Source of the DNA: Anaerococcus sp. Marseille-Q7828
GTDB taxonomy: Bacteria > Bacillota > Clostridia > Tissierellales > Peptoniphilaceae
Direction: 5' to 3'
Assembly: GCF_949769285.1 (NCBI RefSeq)
Contig: NZ_OX458331.1
Span: forward strand, 1,488,001-1,552,000
DNA length: 64,000 nt
The position numbers and the translations under genes are program-made. Numbering within the stretch: the stretch's first letter is position 1; every line of letters starts with the position of its first letter. The notes beneath the pieces were generated by a model. The model was not told the origin of the DNA, made no database searches, and saw only the letters and a list, made by a program, of their open reading frames with translations. Positions 45,582-52,637 of this stretch are shown piece after piece.

Positions 45582-46246
45582 TATTTGCCCCCTTTCATTC
45601 TCTTATCATCAATGATGTTTTTGATGACACCGAGTACTAAACAAATGATAGCAATTGGTAGTGATTTGCCTGCAATATCAGCATTAGTCACAGGATATCC
45701 AAGAGATTCCATTTGACCAACTATTAGCAAAACCCCGCCTGCACCAATAAAGGTATTTTGAGCAAAGAAGTTACCAAAGTTTTCCATTGCAGCTGCTCTA
45801 GATTTTAATTTCTCGCTATCTTTTTTCTCTAATTTGCCATTTTGTTTCTCATAAGATGCTTCTGCCATTGGGAATATGATTGGCCTAACAAATTGTACAA
45901 GACCATAAATTCTCATTGAGAAAAATCCTGCTAATTCCCTAAATAGTAGATATACACTGTACAATGCTCCTGGTGAAAGGTTGTCGCGTTTTTTTACTAT
46001 TTTTTCTGCTGATTGTTTTAATCCGAATTGTTCAGATAGACCTATTACTGGCAAGGTGATTATAAATAAGGTTACTATCCTCTGGTTAACAAAGTTTTCG
46101 CCAAGTATACTAAGAAATTCTCCTATAGAAATTCCTGATACTAAAGCTGTGATAAATCCTGATAAAATAACTGTGAAAACAATATTTAATTTGAAAACAA
46201 AGCCAAGTACAATTATCAGAATACCAATTAGTTTTAAATATTCCAT
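45581..46246 (-). CDS. DUF969-family membrane permease
   Basis: Membrane protein of 221 aa with about six hydrophobic segments, DUF969 family. Family features are the N-terminal LIGILIIVLGFVFKLN segment, LFIITLPVIGLSEQFGLK and the FRELAGFFSMRIYGLVQFVRP block. It is the first gene of the operon, and AAAGGAGG lies before the ATG. It probably forms a two-component carrier with the DUF979 protein. Confidence 0.88.
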   Translation of the reverse strand: MEYLKLIGILIIVLGFVFKLNIVFTVILSGFITALVSGISIGEFLSILGENFVNQRIVTLFIITLPVIGLSEQFGLKQSAEKIVKKRDNLSPGALYSVYLLFRELAGFFSMRIYGLVQFVRPIIFPMAEASYEKQNGKLEKKDSEKLKSRAAAMENFGNFFAQNTFIGAGGVLLIVGQMESLGYPVTNADIAGKSLPIAIICLVLGVIKNIIDDKRMKGGK

Positions 46247-46274
46247 ATAAATCCTCCTTTAAAATATTTATATA

Positions 46275-46303
46275 ATCTTAAAATGAAAACTAGAAAATGT
46301 CAA
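46275..46303 (-). promoter_or_regulatory. Promoter of the DUF969-DUF979-pcp operon
   Basis: Minus-strand TTGACA (46298-46303) and TAAGAT (46275-46280) with 17-bp spacing, 29 bases before the DUF969 ATG. Confidence 0.65.
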
Positions 46304-46482
46304 TAATTATAATTTTATTTTAATTGTTTTTCATTATTAACCTTATAGAATCTTCTAGGTTCTTTGTTAAGATTTTAACCTCTTGTAGCATATTTTGAAA
46401 ATAAATACTACAGTATAATTATAATAAATATTACCTATAAATACAATTATAAAATGTAGTATATTATTTTTAGGAGGAGAAT

Positions 46483-46782
46483 ATGAACTTTAAAGAAATT
46501 AGCGGAATCGACTTGGAAAATAACTTGGATTCTTATGTTATTTATGATGTTAGAAGCAAAGAAGAATACAAACTTGGTCATATCAAAGGTGCTATTAACA
46601 TTCCCTACGATGAAGTTGCAGATCATATTGATGAATTTAGAAATTTAGATAAACCAATAGTACTACATTGTAGGACCAATAATCGTAGCTCCTATGCCGC
46701 GTCCATCTTACAAGGAGCAGGTATTGATGATATTATTATTGCTCCAGGAGTGGCTTATTACGATTATAAATTGACAAAATAA
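46483..46782 (+). CDS. Single-domain rhodanese-like protein
   Basis: A 99-residue stand-alone rhodanese with YVIYDVRSKEEYKLGHIKGAINIPYDE and the active-site loop HCRTNNRSSY, where the cysteine (residue 63) would carry a persulphide. The loop (CRTNNRS) is similar to that of thiosulphate sulphurtransferase GlpE-like proteins. A TTTAGGAGGAGA ribosome site precedes the ATG. It is monocistronic. The upstream 230 bases are very AT-rich and hold an inverted repeat (46405-46412 and 46455-46462, ATACTACA/TGTAGTAT). Physiological acceptor unknown. Confidence 0.9.
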   Translation: MNFKEISGIDLENNLDSYVIYDVRSKEEYKLGHIKGAINIPYDEVADHIDEFRNLDKPIVLHCRTNNRSSYAASILQGAGIDDIIIAPGVAYYDYKLTK

Positions 46783-46803
46783 AAGCTCCACAATCGGAGC
46801 TTT
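46781..46803. terminator. Terminator between rhodanese and hydrolase genes
   Basis: Stem AAAGCTCC/GGAGCTTT with a six-base loop. It overlaps the rhodanese stop codon. Only a short T run follows, so efficiency is uncertain. Confidence 0.6.
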
Positions 46804-46810
46804 CCTTAGT

Positions 46811-47821
46811 CTACATATTAAAAAATTCTAGTATATCTTGGTAAACAATAGACCTATCTTCTTCATTAAGTATTTCATGACGCATATGATCATAAACTAT
46901 ATTGTTAATATCTGTATAGCCTGCTTTTTTAAGAGTATTAATGCTATCTTCAAGGCCCTTATCAGATCCTGTTACTATGTCATCTGCGCCTGTTGCAGAT
47001 AAGATTTCTAAATCTGGGTTTTTCACCATGTATCTTCTAACTTTTGACATCTTATTATTCATATCTATAATTGCAACCACACCACGCTCTAAGAATGTTT
47101 GGACTCTTTGCTTATCATTTCTCTTGTCAATAACATTGTCCATATTATAGGAAATCCAAGTGTCATCACCCTTAAAACCTGGCAAAAGTGGGCTTAAGAT
47201 AGCCGGTTGATATTTGTTGAAATAAAAAGTAATAATATTACCTAGAAAAAGTCCAAATCCAGCAACCTTGCTATGTTCAACAGTTCCAGTAAGTACTAGC
47301 TTATCTATAGTGTCGTCATACTTTTGTAGGTAAAGTCTTGAAATCATAGAACCCATAGAATGTCCTATCATATAAACTTTTAGGCCCGGATGAGTTTCTC
47401 TAGCAAATGAATTTACAGCATAGACGTCATTAATGACTTCTTCTGTAAGTCTCATATAACCAGTTGGATACTTTTCAGAAATACTCTTACCATGGCCCCT
47501 ATGATCGTGGGCAATGACTGTAAACCCATTGGCATTTAGATACTTTATAAAATCTATATAATTATAAGAATGCTCTGCCATGCCATGGATTATATGTACT
47601 ATCGCCTTTGAATCTGCCACTTCGTAGAGCCTTAGAAAAATATCGTGGCCATCATAATTTGTAAGATAAATCTCTTGGTGGTCATCAAAAATTCTCTTAT
47701 TCCTAATAAAATACTTTCTAGTATTCTTAACCCCTTCAAAATCTCTAGTAATTTTAAAGTAATAAAATTGAGGAAAGAGAATTAATAAGGCTATTATAAT
47801 CCAAATTGTTTTTGCGCTCAT
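46811..47821 (-). CDS. Alpha/beta hydrolase (monoacylglycerol-lipase-like)
   Basis: Serine hydrolase of the alpha/beta fold. One membrane segment at the N-terminus (about residues 4-24) anchors it. The oxyanion and nucleophile regions are IIHGMAEHSYNY, HDHRGHGKS and GHSMGS (Ser near residue 153). The acid/base residues come later: GADDIVTG and YDHMRHEILNE. The latter resembles monoacylglycerol lipases and lysophospholipases. Length 336 aa. It overlaps the cold shock gene by four bases and is the last gene of the T-box operon. Confidence 0.87.
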   Translation of the reverse strand: MSAKTIWIIIALLILFPQFYYFKITRDFEGVKNTRKYFIRNKRIFDDHQEIYLTNYDGHDIFLRLYEVADSKAIVHIIHGMAEHSYNYIDFIKYLNANGFTVIAHDHRGHGKSISEKYPTGYMRLTEEVINDVYAVNSFARETHPGLKVYMIGHSMGSMISRLYLQKYDDTIDKLVLTGTVEHSKVAGFGLFLGNIITFYFNKYQPAILSPLLPGFKGDDTWISYNMDNVIDKRNDKQRVQTFLERGVVAIIDMNNKMSKVRRYMVKNPDLEILSATGADDIVTGSDKGLEDSINTLKKAGYTDINNIVYDHMRHEILNEEDRSIVYQDILEFFNM

Positions 47822-48033
47822 AAATCATCCTCCATTTTTCTCACATTGATAGCAGAAGGCCCCCTTGGCCCATCTTCTCCATCAAAAGAAACCCTATCAC
47901 CTTGGTCAAGTTTTTTGTAGTCATCATCAGATATAATACTTGTAAAGTGAACAAAATAGTCAATTCCATCAGATGACTGAATAAAACCATATCCTTTTTT
48001 ATTATCAAAAAATTTAACTATTCCTGTTTCCAT
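47818..48033 (-). CDS. Cold shock domain protein
   Basis: Small (71 aa) nucleic-acid-binding protein. RNP1 is KGYGFI and RNP2 is YFVHFT, with the usual METGIVKFFDNKKGY start. The C-terminus (PRGPSAINVRKMEDDL) is normal for Csp proteins. It acts as RNA chaperone. Unusually it is sandwiched between a methyltransferase and a hydrolase in a valS operon rather than standing alone, and overlaps the hydrolase by four bases. The start follows the methyltransferase stop by one base. Confidence 0.94.
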   Translation of the reverse strand: METGIVKFFDNKKGYGFIQSSDGIDYFVHFTSIISDDDYKKLDQGDRVSFDGEDGPRGPSAINVRKMEDDL

Positions 48034-48034
48034 A

Positions 48035-48763
48035 TCATTTCCTTACTGCTTGAAATAGAATGCGCATCGTTTGATCATCCACCCTATCCATAGTATCCTC
48101 GTCAAACATTTTGACATCTTTAAATCCTTTTTGATGTAAAATATTTTTTATATATTCCCTCTCATATACCCTTTCTTGTTGGTATTCATAGATTCTTTTG
48201 TAGGAACCGTCTTCATTTTCTACAAAGAAATTTAGGTGCATATCTACTAGGTCATCTTCCATGAAATTATCCCAGGTGTAGAATATATCTTCGTATTCGT
48301 AGACATAGCAGTTTGAGCCAAATATTTCACGCATTTTATACTCGGAATTAATATCTAAGATTAATAGCCCATGCTCTTTTAGGTTTTTGTAACAGTTTTC
48401 TATTAATTTCTTCAAATCTTTTGGATTTGTCACATAGTTTATGGAATCTAGGAGTATTACTATCAGGTCGTAGGCTCCAGGATTTTCATATTCTACCATG
48501 TCATAGTAAATCAAATTGACATTGTCATTGTCGTATTTTTCTGCAAATACATTTAACATATCTGTTGATATGTCTAGGGCATCTATTTCTTTAAATTCAT
48601 CAAAGAAAAAATTTGTAAGCATGCCAGAGCCTGCTGCAAGCTCTAGCATCTTATCTTTTTTTATATTATGTTTTTCTACCAAGCTTAAGATATTTTGAGC
48701 ATATTTCTCATATTCTATATCAAAGCTTAGTTTGTCATATATATAGGAAAAATCTTCATACAT
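48035..48763 (-). CDS. SAM-dependent methyltransferase (class I)
   Basis: A 242-residue methyltransferase with the SAM-binding motif LELAAGSGMLT near residue 43, acidic ALDISTDML and YDLIVILLDSINYV. The N-terminus MYEDFSYIYDKLSFDIEYEKYA matches the family of small class I methyltransferases often next to valS in clostridia. The substrate is unknown. Its ATG overlaps the valS stop by one base, so it should be translated with valS under the same T-box. Confidence 0.87.
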   Translation of the reverse strand: MYEDFSYIYDKLSFDIEYEKYAQNILSLVEKHNIKKDKMLELAAGSGMLTNFFFDEFKEIDALDISTDMLNVFAEKYDNDNVNLIYYDMVEYENPGAYDLIVILLDSINYVTNPKDLKKLIENCYKNLKEHGLLILDINSEYKMREIFGSNCYVYEYEDIFYTWDNFMEDDLVDMHLNFFVENEDGSYKRIYEYQQERVYEREYIKNILHQKGFKDVKMFDEDTMDRVDDQTMRILFQAVRK

Positions 48764-51402
48764 TACTTATCTCTTATTTCTTCTAGTGAAGCCTTGGTTT
48801 TTTCTAGCAAATCTTCATAATTGGCAAGTTTCTCACGTTCCTCGTTAACAACGGCCTCTGGAGCCTTGTTTACGAAGTTTTGATTGTTTAGTTTGCCACT
48901 TGCTCTTTTTATTTCACTTTCTAGTCTCTTGATTTCATCATTTAGACGAGCTCTTTCTTTATCGTAATCCATCAAATCATCTAGACTCATTAGAACAGCG
49001 AATTCATTAAATACAAGGTTTACAAGACCTTCTTTGTCTTCATTAAATTCTTCTTTTAATAAGACTTTGACAACTCCAGCATTTGCAAGATTTACAAATT
49101 GATCTTTAAGCTCATCTAGTAAGTTCTTATATGATTCATTTTCTGCAAGGATTATCAGATCTTGTTTAGTTTTTGCACCTACATTTAGAGTTGCTCTTTG
49201 GTTTCTAATTGCTGTGATGGCTTCGATAGCTGAATTTACTGTAGCTTCTTCGTTTATAAATTCAAATTTTTCTTCAAAGCTTGGCCAATCTTCAACTATT
49301 AACATGTCTTTTTTGTCTGGTAGGGCAGAATAAATTTCTTCTGTAATAAATGGCATAAATGGATGAAGTAGGGCAATCATTTTGTTTAGAACATATAGTA
49401 ATACTTTCTTAACATCTGCCTTAGCCTCTTCATCTTCTCCGTAAAGTCTTAGCTTAGCAAATTCTATATACCAGTCGCAGTATTCTTCCCAGATGAAATT
49501 TTCTATCCTAGATGCAGCTAGACCTATTTCGTAATTTTCTAGGTTTTTTGTAACTTCTTCGATTACATTGTTTAGGCGTTTTAGTATCCACTTATCTTCA
49601 AGTTCTAGATTTTTGATTGTTGAGAAGTCTAAATCGTCGCCTTCTTCTATGTTCATTAGTACAAAACGACTTGCATTCCAAAGTTTGTTGGCAAAGTTTC
49701 TGCTTGCTACAATTCTTTTTTCATCATAGCGCATATCATTGCCCGGGCTATTGCCAGTGATTAGGGTAAATCTTAGGGCGTCAGCACCGTATTGGTCTAC
49801 AACTTCGATTGGATCTACACCATTTCCAAGAGATTTACTCATCTTGCGTCCTTGTGGATCGCGGATAAGGCCTGTAAATAATACGTGGTCAAAAGGCACT
49901 TTGCCTGTTGTGTAAAGGGATGAGAACACCATTCTGATTACCCAGAAAAATATTATGTCATAACCTGTTACAAGGATATCTGTTGGGAAGAAGAAGTCTA
50001 GCTTCTCATTTTCTACCGGCCAACCAAGTGTTGCAAATGGCCATAGAGCTGACGAGAACCAAGTATCTAGGGTGTCTTCTTCTTGGGTCACATGAACACC
50101 ATCAAGCATTCCATGTTCATCTGGCTCATCTTCTGAAACTATTATTTCTCCATCATCGGTATAGAATACTGGCAATCTATGTCCCCACCATAGTTGACGA
50201 GATATAGTCCAATCGCGAATGTTGTTTAACCAGTTCATGTAGGTTTTGCCAAGTGATTCTGGTATTAGTTTAAGTTCACCATCTTCGTAAGCATCAATAG
50301 CCATTTTAGCAAGTCCATCCATTTTTACAAACCATTGTTTTGATATAAGTGGCTCGATTACAACATTTGTCCTCTCACTGTAACCTACAGCATGAGTTAG
50401 ACTTTCGATTTTTTCTAAATATCCTTCTTCTTCAAGTTCAGCTACTAAAGCCTTACGAGCCTCATACCTTTCTAATCCAGAATACTTGCCATAGCCATCT
50501 TTTATATGTCCCTTTGTATCGATTACTACACATTGACCTAGGTCGTGGCGAGCTCCCACTTCAAAGTCATTTGGGTCATGAGATGGGGTTATCTTTACAC
50601 AACCTGTACCATATTCCATATCTACATAGGAATCTTCTATTATTGGCAATTTTCTACCGACAATTGGGAGTATTACATTTTTGCCAATTTTATCCTTAAA
50701 TCTAGGATCTTCTGGGTTTACAGCAACTGCAAGGTCGCCAAACATAGTTTCTGGACGTGTAGTTGCTATTGTGATGTAATCCTCGCTATCTTCAAAAAAG
50801 TATTTAATATACCAAAGATTTCCTTCTTTTTCTTCGTGGTAGACTTCTGCATCAGATATAGCTGTTTCAGCCTCTACATCCCAGTTTACTATCCTATTTC
50901 CTTGATAGATTAGACCATCATCGTACATTTTTTTGAAAACTTTTTTGACAGCACGAGTTAGGTTCTCATCCATGGTAAAGCTATCGTAGTCCCAATCGCA
51001 AGAAACGCCTATTGTCCTTAGTTGTTTTTTGATTGTACCACCATATTTTTCTGTCCAAGCCCAAGCTTCTTCTAGAAACTTATCGCGGCCTAGTTCTTTT
51101 TTTGTATGTCCTTCGCTACGAATCTTACCAACAACTTTTGCTTCTGTAGATATAGAAGCATGGTCTGTTCCTGGTATCCATAGAGCTTCAAATCCGGCCA
51201 TTCTTTTATAGCGAATAATAATATCTTGGATAGTATTGTTTAAGGCATGGCCTAGGTGAAGTTGTCCTGTTACATTTGGTGGTGGCATTACTATAGTAAA
51301 TGGCTCTTTGTCCTTGTTTACATCAGCCTTAAAGTAACCACCATCTTCCCACTTGTGGTAAATTTCTTTTTCAAATCCTAAAGGATTATATTTTGTGTCC
51401 AT
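48763..51402 (-). CDS. valS: Valyl-tRNA synthetase
   Basis: Class I synthetase charging tRNA-Val, 879 aa. HIGH is LHLGHALNN near residue 47. KMSKS appears as GRKMSKSLGNGVDP near residue 520. The CP1 editing domain includes TTRPETMFGD and the ESYVDMEYGTG region; the DWTISRQLWWGHRLP block precedes KMSKS. The C-terminal coiled coil (about 810-879) with KRLESEIKRASGKLNNQNFV is specific to ValS. The gene heads the operon with a methyltransferase, cold shock protein and hydrolase, under a T-box leader. The ATG follows AAGGAGAAATTT. Confidence 0.97.
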   Translation of the reverse strand: MDTKYNPLGFEKEIYHKWEDGGYFKADVNKDKEPFTIVMPPPNVTGQLHLGHALNNTIQDIIIRYKRMAGFEALWIPGTDHASISTEAKVVGKIRSEGHTKKELGRDKFLEEAWAWTEKYGGTIKKQLRTIGVSCDWDYDSFTMDENLTRAVKKVFKKMYDDGLIYQGNRIVNWDVEAETAISDAEVYHEEKEGNLWYIKYFFEDSEDYITIATTRPETMFGDLAVAVNPEDPRFKDKIGKNVILPIVGRKLPIIEDSYVDMEYGTGCVKITPSHDPNDFEVGARHDLGQCVVIDTKGHIKDGYGKYSGLERYEARKALVAELEEEGYLEKIESLTHAVGYSERTNVVIEPLISKQWFVKMDGLAKMAIDAYEDGELKLIPESLGKTYMNWLNNIRDWTISRQLWWGHRLPVFYTDDGEIIVSEDEPDEHGMLDGVHVTQEEDTLDTWFSSALWPFATLGWPVENEKLDFFFPTDILVTGYDIIFFWVIRMVFSSLYTTGKVPFDHVLFTGLIRDPQGRKMSKSLGNGVDPIEVVDQYGADALRFTLITGNSPGNDMRYDEKRIVASRNFANKLWNASRFVLMNIEEGDDLDFSTIKNLELEDKWILKRLNNVIEEVTKNLENYEIGLAASRIENFIWEEYCDWYIEFAKLRLYGEDEEAKADVKKVLLYVLNKMIALLHPFMPFITEEIYSALPDKKDMLIVEDWPSFEEKFEFINEEATVNSAIEAITAIRNQRATLNVGAKTKQDLIILAENESYKNLLDELKDQFVNLANAGVVKVLLKEEFNEDKEGLVNLVFNEFAVLMSLDDLMDYDKERARLNDEIKRLESEIKRASGKLNNQNFVNKAPEAVVNEEREKLANYEDLLEKTKASLEEIRDK

Positions 51403-51411
51403 AAATTTCTC

Positions 51412-51624
51412 CTTAAAAAAAGTGGCAAGGCAATAGCTCTAGGACGAGTTATCGCGTTACCACCTAAATTTCTTTTTTAAAAAAAGACTCTCTCTTGCAC
51501 TTATGCGTGCCACATGAAATATGAATAAAAGCAACCTTCAAAGGGTCAATTTAAAGATTTGCACCAACCATCTTCTCTCTAAAAAATCTTACCTTCTACT
51601 CCTCTTTTAATATTTCCTATTAAC
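51412..51624 (-). ncRNA. Valine T-box riboswitch leader of valS
   Basis: The leader is transcribed on the minus strand. Stem I base pairs GAGUAGAAG (51593-51601) with CUUUUAUUC (51523-51531). Directly above it the specifier reads GUU (51533-51535), a valine codon followed by a purine. The AG-box AGAGAG and the distal GGUUGGUGCAAAUC segment are present. The T-box AGGUGGUAACGCG lies at 51453-51465. A terminator hairpin (about 51422-51464) with a run of T follows, and its 5' arm contains the T-box, as expected for the antiterminator switch. Uncharged tRNA-Val should promote read-through into valS and the three following genes. Confidence 0.9.
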
Positions 51625-51631
51625 TAAAAAT

Positions 51632-51659
51632 ATTATATTTCATTTATCTTTTTTGTCAA
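51632..51659 (-). promoter_or_regulatory. Promoter of the valS T-box operon
   Basis: Minus-strand TTGACA (51654-51659) and TATAAT (51632-51637), both perfect hexamers, with 16-bp spacing. It gives a transcript start near 51624, ahead of T-box stem I. Confidence 0.85.
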
Positions 51660-51816
51660 AAAGTTTCACTTCTATGAAAATATTTGCCAGCTTATTATGT
51701 AGAGTTTTAGTTTAGAAACTTGTTTTTCTATTATATGTTAAATTATTTGCTAGCAATTGTTTTCATATTTTAATTTTGTGTTATAATATCAATAGGGTTA
51801 GAGAAAGGTGAAATTT
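51660..51816 (+). promoter_or_regulatory. Intergenic region upstream of PDRP
   Basis: This is the part of the long non-coding stretch beyond the T-box. A TATAAT lies at 51782-51787 on the plus strand as likely -10 for the PDRP/PpdK operon; -35 is weak. A perfect TTGCTAGCAA palindrome lies at 51747-51756. No gene was found. Confidence 0.5.
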
Positions 51817-52626
51817 ATGGAATTATTTGTTTACATTATTTCCGATACAGATGGAGTAGGTATTACTCAACTATCCAGAAATGCTATGGAAAAATTTAAT
51901 GTTACTTATAAAGAAAACTTATATGTAAATATCCATGATGAAATAAGTCTTAAAAATATACTCGAAGAAGTTGGCAAAGATCGAGGTCTAAAGATTATTT
52001 TTAATTCTCTAAACAACCCAGGCCATAACAGAACCCTAAAAGAATTTTGCAAGGACTATTCTATCTTATCAATTGACTTCACATCCTACTCGCTAAATAA
52101 AATTAGCAATTATCTAGGAATCCACCCTACTAATAAGGATTATTTAGAAGATGATAAGATTTACCATAGTTCAAAGAGAATTGATGCTATTGATTTTGCT
52201 ATCAAATATGACGATGGCAAGGATTTTAGGGGGCTAGAATATTGTGATATTTGTATAGTTGGAGTTTCAAGATCATCCAAAACCCCACTTTCAGTATATC
52301 TTGCTAGTATAGGCTACAAAGTTTCTAATGTTCCACTTGTCCTAAATTCTAAGGTTCCAAAAGAACTCTTTGAGATTGATTCTAGTAAAATCTTTGGTTT
52401 AACCATGGATTATGATAGATTAGCTCAAATTAGAAAAGCTAGGCTAAATGTAATGCATTTATCCAAAAGCTCAACTTATAGTGACGAAGAATATATCAAA
52501 AAAGAACTAGCCTATGCTGAAGAAATAATGAGAGATTTGGATTGTAAAATCATAGATGTAACTAATCAATCAATAGAAGAAACATCCGATTATATCATCA
52601 GTAATATTGAAAAAGTTATTAATTGA
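51817..52626 (+). CDS. PEP synthase/PPDK regulatory kinase-phosphorylase
   Basis: Bifunctional regulatory protein (DUF299/PDRP family) that phosphorylates a threonine of pyruvate phosphate dikinase with ADP and removes it again with phosphate. The P-loop GVSRSSKT is at residues 149-156. Other family segments are FVYIISDTDG at the N-terminus, SRNAMEKF and NVPLVLNSKVPKELF. Start: the ATG with AAAGGTG upstream; a GTG three codons earlier is less likely. Length 269 aa. It is followed 11 bases later by ppdK, its target. Confidence 0.93.
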   Translation: MELFVYIISDTDGVGITQLSRNAMEKFNVTYKENLYVNIHDEISLKNILEEVGKDRGLKIIFNSLNNPGHNRTLKEFCKDYSILSIDFTSYSLNKISNYLGIHPTNKDYLEDDKIYHSSKRIDAIDFAIKYDDGKDFRGLEYCDICIVGVSRSSKTPLSVYLASIGYKVSNVPLVLNSKVPKELFEIDSSKIFGLTMDYDRLAQIRKARLNVMHLSKSSTYSDEEYIKKELAYAEEIMRDLDCKIIDVTNQSIEETSDYIISNIEKVIN

Positions 52627-52637
52627 AAGGAGATAAT

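Noticed and set aside
50349-50913. Overlapping open frames antisense to valS
   Set aside because: Both frames lie within the catalytic part of valS and have no start signals.
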